Below are positions 54,726 through 64,000 of a stretch of 64,000 bases of DNA, piece after piece; positions within the stretch are counted from its first letter, which is position 1; each line of letters begins with the position of its first letter. The translations under genes and the position numbers were made by a program. The stretch lies in contig NZ_FUYE01000003.1 in the NCBI RefSeq assembly GCF_900167535.1, forward strand, positions 292,414-356,413. The letters are read 5' to 3'. The notes beneath the pieces are model-generated. The model had not been told where the DNA came from. It saw only the letters and a program-made list of their open reading frames with translations, and ran no database searches. This stretch comes from Prosthecobacter debontii (lineage in GTDB: Bacteria; Verrucomicrobiota; Verrucomicrobiia; Verrucomicrobiales; Verrucomicrobiaceae).

Positions 54726-56162
54726 TCACCGAGTGATGCCGATGCGAGCCTCACGATAACGCTGACGCAGGGCCCTCAGGGTAGCGGGCAGGCCCGGCTC
54801 ATCCACGTCGGGGATTTCACCGTTGTTTTGCAGCAATTGCAGTTCTTTCTGAAGATAAGGTAGATCATCCAGCCGCACGGTTTCCAGAGCCTGATTGGCC
54901 GCCTGCTGCACAGCGGTGACGTATTGAGCCCGAAGATCGGCCAAAGGGTCCTTCGGGGGGGCGGGGGGAGTCGGTGCGGGTTGGATCTCTCCCCCAGAGA
55001 TTGGCTTAACAGGCGGTGGAGGCTCGGTGATCATAGGTGGGGCCTTCGCAGGCATCTCCATCACGGGCGATTCCATGGGGGGCTCAACCTGAATGGTTTC
55101 CACTGCCGCCACCTCATCTTCAGCCGCAGGTTGCTCGATCACAATCCTGTCTTTAAACAGCACGAGCAAAACAAGACTACCGATGCTGACCAGAGAAATC
55201 AAAAGATGCAGACCGGTGCTGAACGCCCGCCAGACAAAGGCATCCAGACGCTGGTAAAAGCTCGGCCGATGTTGCCGAACAATCGGGTCCATTTTCCCTG
55301 GCTTCAGCGGAGGTGATGTCGGTGGGGTTGGCGCGGACGACTCCACCTGGCTAGGCGACGCCTTAACGCCTGCGGCCACGATCATCTTAGCCTTTCCTCC
55401 AGGCTCACCCCGGGCTTGCTCCAGGCGCAAAGCCTCGTGGAGCGCCTCCGCCACCTCAGCCGGGTGATGCAGTTCTCGAGCCGGATCTTGTCCCAAACAG
55501 CGGCGTAAGACCGCAGCAAAGCTCGGTGGCAGATCCCTGGAGAGCCTGCCATCCGCATCCAACTCACAGCGTGCAAACATCCAGTGCAAGGTGATGCCTA
55601 AATCCCGCATATCTGCATGAGCACCGCCTTGAAAGGGTTCCAGCCACGACAGCTCGCCCTCTTCGGTGACGGCCATTCCCATGCAGGTCAGTTTGGCTCG
55701 ACCTTCCTGATTGACCAAAACCGTTGCCGGAGAAAGGGCTCCATGAGCGAGTTCGTGATCATGAATCAACTGAAGAGCCTCGCAAATCTCGATCGCCAGA
55801 GGAAAAGCGTTCTTCGGTTTGATCTGCCTTTCGACAATCAGGGAGCCTAGCGAGCGCCCTTCCACATGCTCGGTCACGAGATACAGGAAGCCTGTGGGAG
55901 TCCGGCCAAAGTCATACACTGCGGAAATGCCCGGATGTACCAAGCGCGCCCGAGCTCGTAAACGATCCATCAACGACGTAATCTCCGCAGCCCCCGGCTC
56001 AGGGATCACCTCGATCACCACCATGCGGTCCAGAGCTGTCTGGTGGCCTAGATACAAGGCACTATCTCTCCCGGCATGCACCTGCCGCTCCACCTCATAC
56101 AATGGCAGCCAGCCTCCCAGCTCAGACAGATCGGGGAAAGACGGAGCAAGAGACTCAGACAT
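54726..56162 (-). CDS. Membrane-anchored Ser/Thr pseudokinase
   Basis: 478 residues from the ATG at 56162 (MSESLAPSFPDLSELGGWLP). Residues about 20-260 have the Hanks-kinase outline (VERQVHAGRDSALYLGH, FLYLVTEHVEGRSLGSLI, ALQLIHDHELAHGALSPATV, RDLGITLHWMF), but the catalytic residues are gone: the beta-3 Lys is Glu (VVIEV for VAIK), the HRDxKxxN loop reads HGALSPATV, and DFG is CMGMA. A membrane helix (LHLLISLVSIGSLVLLVLF, about residue 325-345) separates it from an exported Pro-rich part and a helical C-terminus (QQAANQALETVRLDDLPYLQ). It therefore likely acts as a scaffold or ligand sensor rather than a kinase. It heads the S41/YeiH/SDR gene row. Confidence 0.88.
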   Translation of the reverse strand: MSESLAPSFPDLSELGGWLPLYEVERQVHAGRDSALYLGHQTALDRMVVIEVIPEPGAAEITSLMDRLRARARLVHPGISAVYDFGRTPTGFLYLVTEHVEGRSLGSLIVERQIKPKNAFPLAIEICEALQLIHDHELAHGALSPATVLVNQEGRAKLTCMGMAVTEEGELSWLEPFQGGAHADMRDLGITLHWMFARCELDADGRLSRDLPPSFAAVLRRCLGQDPARELHHPAEVAEALHEALRLEQARGEPGGKAKMIVAAGVKASPSQVESSAPTPPTSPPLKPGKMDPIVRQHRPSFYQRLDAFVWRAFSTGLHLLISLVSIGSLVLLVLFKDRIVIEQPAAEDEVAAVETIQVEPPMESPVMEMPAKAPPMITEPPPPVKPISGGEIQPAPTPPAPPKDPLADLRAQYVTAVQQAANQALETVRLDDLPYLQKELQLLQNNGEIPDVDEPGLPATLRALRQRYREARIGITR

Positions 56163-56253
56163 CGGTTCAGGAGAAAAGGAGGTTAAGATACCCCCAAACT
56201 CCCTAGAAGCCACACCTCAGTCCAGCTTTTTGCAATCCGACTCAACGAGATGC

Positions 56254-56271
56254 TGTGACGAACTCGTCACA
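56254..56271. promoter_or_regulatory. Perfect palindrome with CRP-like half-sites in a divergent promoter region
   Basis: TGTGACGA-AC-TCGTCACA, an 18-nt palindrome with two central bases, between the divergent pseudokinase (start 56162) and Pycsar-effector-like gene (start 56320). The outer TGTGA/TCACA match CRP/FNR-family half-sites but are 8 nt apart instead of the canonical 6. Its position, 48 nt before one start and 91 nt from the other, fits an operator. Regulator identity is inference. Confidence 0.55.
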
Positions 56272-56319
56272 TGATTAACCCCTCGAATACATCCACATAC
56301 AAGGCCGCGAATCCCTCCA

Positions 56320-56949
56320 ATGGCCGACGTTTCCGCTCCCCCAGCGCCTGTTCACTCCAGCGCTCCAGCTCCAGTCACTTCCCTGACCTCAGTCAGTTCA
56401 ACAGCGGTGGATCTCACCCGGTTGATCTACATGCTCTACCAGGACGTCGAGGCGCAAATCAACCGGGCCGATTTGAAGGCGCAAATCACCCTCAGCACCT
56501 CGGCTATTTTAGCCGCCATGGTGGCCAATTTGGGCTTGGGCCTCGCGTCCCCTCACCTTACCGATTGGCGTCTCACGGAGTGGTGTGTGTTAGTCGTTTA
56601 CGGCGCTTTTCTGCTCAGCATCACCATGGCCATTGGGCATGCGCTTCTAGCCGCATTCCCACGTTCACTCGGCAAATCTCACGCTCCGAATCCCAATCCT
56701 AATCTCTACTTCACGGCGGACATCGTCAGCCTGGAGGCTGAGACTTATGTGCGGCTGTTCAGCGACCAATTGAATAGCGATGTGCGGGACAAAGTGCTGA
56801 AACAAATCCACGCCAAGGCCCGCGTGCTTGAGATGAAAATCGCTCACATCCGCACCGGATTGAGGTTTCTCAGCTTGGCCATGATGCTCTGGCTGCTGGC
56901 AAGAATTGTACTCGTGATTGGATATGCCCGCCTTCCGGCGCATGGGTAG
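56320..56949 (+). CDS. Pycsar-effector-like membrane protein (PycTM/DUF5706-type)
   Basis: 209 residues. After an Ala/Pro/Ser-rich start, residues about 30-75 read LIYMLYQDVEAQINRADLKA then ITLSTSAILAAMVANLGLGL: a helix with an ADxKA motif leading into a membrane helix, which is the core of the Pycsar effector/DUF5706 family. A second helix (VLVVYGAFLLSITMAIGHAL), NLYFTADIVSLEAETYVRLF, a helix with KVLKQIHAKARVLEMKIAHI, and a last membrane segment (LSLAMMLWLLARIVLVIGY) complete the family order. Pycsar effectors oligomerise on cCMP or cUMP made by a phage-activated cyclase and damage the membrane. No cyclase gene is adjacent, so this is either orphan or has another role. Confidence 0.75.
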   Translation: MADVSAPPAPVHSSAPAPVTSLTSVSSTAVDLTRLIYMLYQDVEAQINRADLKAQITLSTSAILAAMVANLGLGLASPHLTDWRLTEWCVLVVYGAFLLSITMAIGHALLAAFPRSLGKSHAPNPNPNLYFTADIVSLEAETYVRLFSDQLNSDVRDKVLKQIHAKARVLEMKIAHIRTGLRFLSLAMMLWLLARIVLVIGYARLPAHG

Positions 56950-56958
56950 CCCCAAATG

Positions 56959-56998
56959 AAAACCCTGACCAAGTCAGCTGAACTGATCCAGATCAGGG
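56959..56998 (-). terminator. Weak terminator-like hairpin after cysI
   Basis: On the minus strand CCCTGA (56993-56998) pairs with TCAGGG (56963-56968) across a long loop and is followed by four T residues. It lies 18 nt after the cysI stop. The short stem and long loop make it uncertain. Confidence 0.4.
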
Positions 56999-57015
56999 CT
57001 CAAGAAACAAAGGGG

Positions 57016-58743
<1,728 letters not shown>

Positions 58744-58780
58744 AGGATTCAGGGGGGTTGGGTTTGCGAGCTGCCAGAGA

Positions 58781-60577
58781 TTAATAAACGTCACGCTGAT
58801 AGCGCTTGGCTTTCTTGAGGTCTTCCAGGTAGGCCTCTGCGGCTGCGTGTGATTTGCCGCCCTGTTTTTCGATGATGTGGAGAAGCGCATCGTTCACGTC
58901 GTGAGCCATGCGATTGGCATCGCCACACACATAGAAGTGAGCCCCGTCTTCCAGCCAAGCATAGAGTTCCTTGGCACGCTCCAGCATGCGCTGCTGCACG
59001 TAGATTTTCTCAGGTTGGTCGCGAGAGAAGGCGACGTCCAGCTTGGTCAGAGCTCCGCTGGCGAGGTGATCTTGCCACTCCACCTGATAGAGGAAGTCGA
59101 ACATGTAGCGCTGATCACCGAAGAACAGCCAGGATTTACCCTTCTGCTCAAGCGCGGCTCGATGCTCCACAAACGCACGGAACGGGGCGACGCCCGTTCC
59201 TGGGCCAACCATGATGATGGGTGTATCACCGGAAGCCGGCAGACGGAAGTTTTTGTTATGCTGGATGTAAACCGGCACCTTGTCCTCAGTCTTCACCAAA
59301 TCGGCCAGGTAGGTGGAGGCCACCCCTTTGCGCTTACGGCCATAGCTGTCATAGCGCACCGAAGCCACGGTGAGATGCACCTCATCCTGATGCGCCAGCG
59401 GGCTGGACGCGATGGAATACAAGCGAGGTGGCAGCGGACGCAGAATGGAAAGCAAGGTCTCAGGGGGAAGCCCCTTCGGCGCGAAGTCCTCCAGCGCATC
59501 CACGATCCCGCGACCATAAAGATACTCCTTCAGCTTATCTTTGGAACCGTCTTCCAGAAGCTTGGCCAGTTTCTTGGACTTGGTCACCTCCTGAAGCTTC
59601 ACCAGCACGGAGCGGGACAGGGCGGTGATGTCCAAATTCTCTTCCAGGGCCAGCGAGAGTGCCTTGGCACCGACGTCTGGAACTTCGACCTTTTCAGAGC
59701 CATTGAGCTTGGCGGCTTTGAGGAAATCCTCGACCACATCGGGCCCGTTGCGGGGCACGATGCCGAGAGCATCCCCGGGTTCATAAGCGAGACCGGAGCC
59801 TTCGAGAGAGAACTCATAGTGCCAAGTCTCCTTGGCAGTGCCTTTGCCATTGAGCAACACGCGCTCCTTCAGCTCAGCCCCAAAAGGATTGGCCTTATCA
59901 TACTGAGGGGCCACGGCCATGAAGGTCGGAATCGCAAAAGCCGGTGCGGCTGATGCCACTGGTTGTGCCGGTGTGAAAGCCGAGAGCGCGCCTTCCAGCC
60001 AAGTGCGGTGAGGCTTCTCATACTGCACATCGCAGTCCACACGATCATGGACACGCTTTGCACCGAGAGTCTCCAAGCGGACGTCGAAGTCTTTGCCCAT
60101 CTGGCAAAACTTCTCATAGGAAGTGTCACCCAAAGCGCAGACCGAGTAGCTGAGCTTGGATAGATCCAGCGAAGCGCTCATGAAAGCCTTGTAAAAGGTC
60201 GCTGCTGTCTCTGGGGGTTCGCCATCACCCCAGGTGCTGATGATCACGAGCAGGTTCTCCAACTTGGCCAGCGCTGAAGGCTCAATGTCGGCCATGTTCT
60301 TCACCGTCGTCACCAAGCCGCGCTTTTTCGCTTCCTTCGCGGACAGGTCGGCCAGCTTCTCCGAGTTCCCAGATTCGGATCCATACAGAATGGTCAGCTT
60401 CACTGGCGCTGCCGATGCGGCAAGGGCAGGAGCCGCGCTGGGGAGCGTGCCTGCGCCGACATCTCCTGCAGAAAGATATCCCCCCAGCCAAAAGCGCTGG
60501 GCGGGGGTGAAGCTAGCGATCAAGCCATCAAGGGCCCGGCGCAGATCAGGGGAGAATGGAGCGTGCTCGGGAAGCAT
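58781..60577 (-). CDS. cysJ: Sulfite reductase [NADPH] flavoprotein (alpha) subunit
   Basis: 598 residues. FMN-binding flavodoxin domain at about 58-200 ([51 protein letters not shown]), a connecting FAD domain ([40 protein letters not shown]) and the NADP ferredoxin-reductase domain ([40 protein letters not shown]) ending KRYQRDVY, typical of CysJ. It passes electrons from NADPH to CysI. The adjacent upstream region contains no other sulfate-assimilation gene. Confidence 0.97.
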   Translation of the reverse strand: MLPEHAPFSPDLRRALDGLIASFTPAQRFWLGGYLSAGDVGAGTLPSAAPALAASAAPVKLTILYGSESGNSEKLADLSAKEAKKRGLVTTVKNMADIEPSALAKLENLLVIISTWGDGEPPETAATFYKAFMSASLDLSKLSYSVCALGDTSYEKFCQMGKDFDVRLETLGAKRVHDRVDCDVQYEKPHRTWLEGALSAFTPAQPVASAAPAFAIPTFMAVAPQYDKANPFGAELKERVLLNGKGTAKETWHYEFSLEGSGLAYEPGDALGIVPRNGPDVVEDFLKAAKLNGSEKVEVPDVGAKALSLALEENLDITALSRSVLVKLQEVTKSKKLAKLLEDGSKDKLKEYLYGRGIVDALEDFAPKGLPPETLLSILRPLPPRLYSIASSPLAHQDEVHLTVASVRYDSYGRKRKGVASTYLADLVKTEDKVPVYIQHNKNFRLPASGDTPIIMVGPGTGVAPFRAFVEHRAALEQKGKSWLFFGDQRYMFDFLYQVEWQDHLASGALTKLDVAFSRDQPEKIYVQQRMLERAKELYAWLEDGAHFYVCGDANRMAHDVNDALLHIIEKQGGKSHAAAEAYLEDLKKAKRYQRDVY

Positions 60578-61088
60578 TTCGAGGGTGGTCTCTGGGGTGG
60601 TATAAAGGGTCAGCCAGCAACGCCGGAGCGAAGCGGGCGCATAGAGTAGCTAAAAACGGGCTGTCGTCGAGTAAACGTATGCAAATAGACGATCTTTCCC
60701 ATGGGATTTAAGTAAATCCATAAAAAACGTTTTTTGTATGGCCAATTACCTTTCCTAACTCGCCCAGGCAACGAATTCTCAAACCATTGACAATCAATGC
60801 TTTAATCCAAATCCACTCGGTGGCTTTGGATGAATCCATAGAATGCGTTGTCACGCTGTTTGGGCGGCCTTGAGCTAAGCGTGCGGGCCCATCAGCAAGG
60901 AATTTTTTTCGGGCCGCAGATGATTTTGAATGGTTCCATCTCTCGCAAGGTGGTCTCCACGGAGGAATTCTCATGCGACGACGATCTCATGAGAAGCATT
61001 TCGCAGCCAGATGCAGATAGCCCCTTTTCCAAAGGATACAGACCTTAACAATCAGGCATGTTTTAAGTCCCGATTGGGAAATCAAATT
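60578..61088. other. Gene-free stretch upstream of cysJ
   Basis: About 510 nt with lower G+C than its surroundings. It holds one small reading frame (60708-60974, minus) that I could not support as a gene. A perfect inverted repeat GGATTTA-AG-TAAATCC lies at 60704-60719, 127 nt before the cysJ start, and could be an operator for the sulfite-reductase genes. No riboswitch core or terminator was recognised. Confidence 0.45.
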
Positions 61089-63092
61089 TCAGATTCGCGC
61101 TTGGCTCCAGCGCCTCAGGCTTCCCGAGTCTTTGAGGAGGCGCAACGCATTCAAAATGACCAACAGAGTGGCCCCCGTGTCGGCAAGAATAGCCAGCCAA
61201 AGACTCGTATGTCCGGTGAAGGCTAGGATGAGAAAGAGCGCTTTCACGGAAAGCGCAAACCCAACGTTAAATTGAATGATCTTCAACGTGCGGCGCCCCA
61301 ACAAGATAGCATCCGATACCCGAATCAAGTCATCCTTCATCAAAGCCACGTCGGCTGTCTCAATGGCGGTGTCGCTGCCGATGGTTCCCATTGCGATGCC
61401 TACACTGGCCAAAGCGAGAGCAGGCGCGTCATTGATCCCATCGCCGATCATGCCCACATGTTCATAACGTTCCTTCAGCCGACGAATGTGGGTGATCTTA
61501 TCATCCGGCATCAGGTCTCCATATGCTTCATCGATACCCGCCTGCTTAGCGATCGCGCTCGCTGTTATCTGGTTGTCGCCACTGAGCATGACCACCTTCT
61601 CCACTCCCGCCTTATGCAACCGCTGGAGCGCTGATGGAGCTTCGGGTCGCAATGGATCTCCGATGCTCAGAATGCCTAACACCGCTCCGGGACAGTCGTC
61701 ATGTGGAGCGTGGCCGACAATGACCAGGGATTCACCACGCTCTTCAATCTCATGTAACTTGGATTCGATGTCTGGGCTACACACTCCCATTTCGTGAGCC
61801 ATCGCGTGATTTCCTGCAAAGTGGGGATGCCCTTCCAAAGTCGCTCGCATCCCACGTCCGGTGACAGATTGACTGTGCTCCGCTTCAGGCCACGACAATT
61901 TTCGCTCCCTTGCCTCGTTGATGACTGCCTGAGCTAAAGGATGGGAGGAAGTCGCATCCACGGCAGCAGCCCGTGCCAAGACGTCATTTTCTGTGAGGTC
62001 CGATTGAGGAAAAATACCCGTTACACGCGGCCGCCCCTGGGTGATGGTTCCTGTCTTATCCACCGCCAAAGCACGCAACCTGCCCAGGACCTCCAAATAG
62101 GCACCGCCTTTGACTAACACACCACGCCGAGCGAGAGCCGTCAGCCCTGAAACGATCGACACCGGAGTGGCAATGACCAAGGCACAGGGACAAGCAATGA
62201 CCAGAAACACCAAGGAACGATATCCCCACTGCATCCAATCGCCTGAAACGACCAACGGCGGAATCAGCGCAACCAACAATGCAACCACAAAAACGGTAGG
62301 TGTATAGACACCAGCAAAACGATCCACAAAACGCTGAGCAGGTGCCTTTTGCCCTTCAGCCTCCTCAACGAGTCGAGTAATACGCGCCAACATCGAGTCA
62401 TTCACCCGTTTGGTGACACGGATTTTCAAGGTGCCTTCTCCATTGATCGTGCCTGCGTAAACATGATCTCCCGGCTTTTTTTCCACCGGCATAGACTCGC
62501 CTGTAATCGGAGCTTGGTTGACGGAGGATGCGCCGCTAACGATCTCCCCATCGAGAGGAATGCGGTCTCCACTACGAACTTGAATTTCGATGCCTGCCTC
62601 GACCTTGCCGACAGGCATTTCTTTATAGCTGCCATCCGCCTGCCGGACATAAGCAACTTCGGGTGCTAGCTTGAGCAAAGACGCGATGGCTCGGCGCGCA
62701 CGGCCGACGCTCCAGGACTCCAGCAACTCTGACAGCGCAAAGAGGAATACCACCGCCGCACCTTCAGCACCTTCACCCACCATCCAAGCGCCACTCACAG
62801 CCACCGTCATCAGCACATTCATATCCAGACGCCCATGAGTCAGCGCCTTCCACGCCGGAGGTACAACCAACAATGCCCCCACACCCGTGGCCGAGGCAAA
62901 GCAAAGTAGCGTGAGCGTGAAGCTCTGAGCCTGCAGCCATTGGAGCAGTAGCCCCAAGGCGAGAAGCACTCCTGACGCAGCTACCAGGAAATTCCTCGGC
63001 AATGAAGTTTCATCATGCCCGTGCTCGCAACCTCCGCACGCTTGCTTAGCCTCAGGATGGGAATGGGTTTCGGCACTCATAAGCAATAACAT
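61089..63092 (-). CDS. Heavy-metal translocating P1B-type ATPase (ZntA/CadA-like)
   Basis: 667 residues; ATGs at 63092 and 63080 are both possible. The classical HMA domain (GMxCxxC) is missing and replaced by a short Cys/His-rich N-terminus (HSHPEAKQACGGCEHGHDE). Then eight membrane helices with the actuator TGES (APITGESMPVEKKPGD), the membrane metal site CPC (FLVIACPCALVIATP), phosphorylation site DKTGTIT, the HP nucleotide motif SSHPLAQAV and MIGDGINDAPALALA. CPC with these flanks and no Cu-type N-terminus favours Zn2+/Cd2+/Pb2+ efflux. It follows the small Cys-rich protein and RND pump genes on the same strand. Confidence 0.96.
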   Translation of the reverse strand: MLLLMSAETHSHPEAKQACGGCEHGHDETSLPRNFLVAASGVLLALGLLLQWLQAQSFTLTLLCFASATGVGALLVVPPAWKALTHGRLDMNVLMTVAVSGAWMVGEGAEGAAVVFLFALSELLESWSVGRARRAIASLLKLAPEVAYVRQADGSYKEMPVGKVEAGIEIQVRSGDRIPLDGEIVSGASSVNQAPITGESMPVEKKPGDHVYAGTINGEGTLKIRVTKRVNDSMLARITRLVEEAEGQKAPAQRFVDRFAGVYTPTVFVVALLVALIPPLVVSGDWMQWGYRSLVFLVIACPCALVIATPVSIVSGLTALARRGVLVKGGAYLEVLGRLRALAVDKTGTITQGRPRVTGIFPQSDLTENDVLARAAAVDATSSHPLAQAVINEARERKLSWPEAEHSQSVTGRGMRATLEGHPHFAGNHAMAHEMGVCSPDIESKLHEIEERGESLVIVGHAPHDDCPGAVLGILSIGDPLRPEAPSALQRLHKAGVEKVVMLSGDNQITASAIAKQAGIDEAYGDLMPDDKITHIRRLKERYEHVGMIGDGINDAPALALASVGIAMGTIGSDTAIETADVALMKDDLIRVSDAILLGRRTLKIIQFNVGFALSVKALFLILAFTGHTSLWLAILADTGATLLVILNALRLLKDSGSLRRWSQARI

Positions 63093-63150
63093 TCGAAGCT
63101 AGCCAGTCTGGAGCGCGTGATCATCGCGCCCCAGACCAGAAGCGACACGG

Positions 63151-63588
63151 TCACTCAGCCTTCTTGCACTCGCACACCCACTCGGCCTTGCCGCAACCGC
63201 TGCAGGTCTCGGTTTCATAGTGCATGCGAGCCGTGATGGACTTGCTATCCGCGGTGTCTTTGTACTGGACGATGAGCCACTGGCCTTCGGCGACAAGCGG
63301 CACGGTGAAGCCTTGGGCATCTTTGGAAACCTCAAGCTTGGTGGGCTTATCGCGATCACCTGTCAGGGCGACCAAGCTCTGTTTATCCACGGCCACAGGC
63401 TTCATGTCTTTATCCAGCAAGGCAATGTGGAACTTACCGTCTTTGACAGTGACCTCACCGTGCATGGTTTCGTTTTTGCTGAACTCGAGAATACGGCCTT
63501 TATTAGGCCCGAGTTCGACGCCTCCGTGGGCCAGCAGCAAACTTGTGGTTGCGATAAGGAAGAGTGACGTAATCAGTTTGGTTTTCAT
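63151..63588 (-). CDS. Secreted small protein with Cys-rich C-terminus in a metal-efflux cluster
   Basis: 145 residues, signal peptide MKTKLITSLFLIATTSLLLA, mature protein starting HGGVELGPNKGRILEFSKNE. The first 110 residues look like an all-beta domain (VTVKDGKFHIALLDKDMKPV, GQWLIVQYKDTADSK). The last 20 residues contain CSGCGKAEWVCECK, two close Cys pairs that could hold a metal ion. Position between a CusA/CzcA-type pump gene (about 50 nt) and a ZntA-like ATPase gene (about 60 nt) implies a periplasmic metal chaperone or buffer; that function is inferred from context. Confidence 0.8.
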   Translation of the reverse strand: MKTKLITSLFLIATTSLLLAHGGVELGPNKGRILEFSKNETMHGEVTVKDGKFHIALLDKDMKPVAVDKQSLVALTGDRDKPTKLEVSKDAQGFTVPLVAEGQWLIVQYKDTADSKSITARMHYETETCSGCGKAEWVCECKKAE

Positions 63589-63639
63589 GGATTAGGTTTG
63601 GGTTGGATGGATGGAACACTTGGGTTATTCAGGCCATTT

Positions 63640-64000
63640 TTAATGCGCTGCAGGGGCCTGATTCCTCACAGCAGATTCAGCGGCCTTGCGGCCAAAGACG
63701 GAGAATACAGCGGGTGTGACGGCAAAGTCTAACAAGGTGCTGCTGACCAGACCGCCGACGATACACACCGCCACCGGATGTAAGATCTCTTTACCAGGTT
63801 CACCGGCAGCCAACACAAGCGGGATCAGGGCGATACCCGCGCTCAATGCCGTCATGGTCACCGGAACCAAACGCTCCAGCGTGCCTCGCTCGATCATGGC
63901 ACGGCTGAAACCTTCGCCCTCATGTTTCATCAGATGAAGGTAATGACTGAGCATCATAATACCGTTGCGCGCAGCCACTCCACCGACCGCAATGAAGCCT
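63640..64000 (-). CDS. RND heavy-metal efflux pump (CusA/CzcA family), C-terminal end only
   Basis: The frame is open to the window edge (...GFIAVGGVAARNGIMMLSHY) and ends at 63640. VAARNGIMMLSH corresponds to the conserved GIAVRNGI(L/M)LV/IS..H segment of CusA/CzcA, followed by ERLVPVTMTALSAGIALIPL, AAGEPGKEILHPVAVCIVGG and LVSSTLLDFAVTPAVFSVFG, the last membrane helices of the family. These pumps are about 1040 residues, so roughly 88% lies outside. It exports Cu, Ag, Co, Zn or Cd from periplasm to outside. Confidence 0.95.
   Translation of the reverse strand, partial: GFIAVGGVAARNGIMMLSHYLHLMKHEGEGFSRAMIERGTLERLVPVTMTALSAGIALIPLVLAAGEPGKEILHPVAVCIVGGLVSSTLLDFAVTPAVFSVFGRKAAESAVRNQAPAAH

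Noticed and set aside
60708..60974. 88-codon frame upstream of cysJ
   Set aside because: No signal peptide, membrane segment or recognisable motif, and composition unlike neighbouring genes; it cannot be supported as a gene.

Overview
The window is about 64 kb of a G+C-rich bacterial chromosome, most likely from a Verrucomicrobiota member close to Prosthecobacter/Verrucomicrobium. The evidence is family content rather than a marker gene. It carries two large secreted propeller/HEAT proteins with a C-terminal CxxCH heme domain (the PVC-type 'putative heme-binding' architecture), a sulfatase, a Tat-exported Gfo/Idh/MocA oxidoreductase, a PEP-CTERM protein, very long secreted proteins built from lamin-tail and Calx-beta modules, and a BlaI/M56 regulator pair. 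No rRNA, tRNA, CRISPR array, prophage or insertion sequence was seen.

Layout. 1-1624 (minus): 3' part of an AlgI-like MBOAT acyltransferase preceded by a P-loop protein. 1793-3424: ychF, then a small lipoprotein on the other strand. 3450-15812 (minus): an 828-residue PVC-type cytochrome and a 3246-residue secreted protein with lamin-tail, Calx-beta, beta-propeller and 5'-nucleotidase-like parts. 15998-18157 (minus): a Zn/Mn-type ABC transporter operon whose first gene is a His-rich membrane-anchored protein in the place where a solute-binding protein would be expected. 18260-21498 (plus): a hypothetical membrane protein, an FKBP isomerase and a Gfo/Idh/MocA enzyme. 21598-28869: mobA-like, alpha/beta hydrolase, creatininase, PEP-CTERM protein, a CxxCH protein and an iron alcohol dehydrogenase. 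29021-33554 (plus): glmS, then a BlaI repressor and an M56 peptidase with two STN-like repeats. 34204-41807: a second PVC-type cytochrome, an EVE-domain protein, a sulfatase unit and an SHD1 protein. 42017-50761 (minus): a 2914-residue zinc metalloprotease with Calx-beta and PKD modules. 50855-51103: a 21-bp minisatellite encoding leucine heptads. 51202-56162 (minus): SDR, YeiH-like exporter, S41 protease and a membrane-anchored pseudokinase, possibly one transcript. 56320-56949 (plus): a protein resembling the membrane effector of Pycsar anti-phage systems. 57016-60577 (minus): cysI and cysJ. 61089-64000 (minus): a metal-resistance cluster (ZntA/CadA-type ATPase, a Cys/His-containing secreted protein, and the C-terminus of a CusA/CzcA RND pump).

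How the genes fit together. Much of the window faces the cell surface: secreted dehydrogenase-like cytochromes, a sulfatase, hydrolases and giant adhesin-like proteins, as expected for a bacterium that degrades complex polysaccharides. Metal homeostasis appears twice (import-type ABC operon, efflux cluster). Sulfite reduction (cysJI) lies about 4 kb from a YeiH-type transporter that is often linked to sulfur metabolism. The most novel-looking points are the orphan Pycsar-effector-like gene with a CRP-like palindrome in its promoter region, the neighbouring pseudokinase that lacks all three catalytic motifs, a Calx-beta domain interrupted by out-of-register modules in the 2914-residue protease, and the heptad minisatellite.

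All functional calls rest on reading motifs by eye; no database search was possible. Starts are chosen at the residue that gives a plausible signal peptide or family N-terminus, so several differ from the longest possible reading frame.
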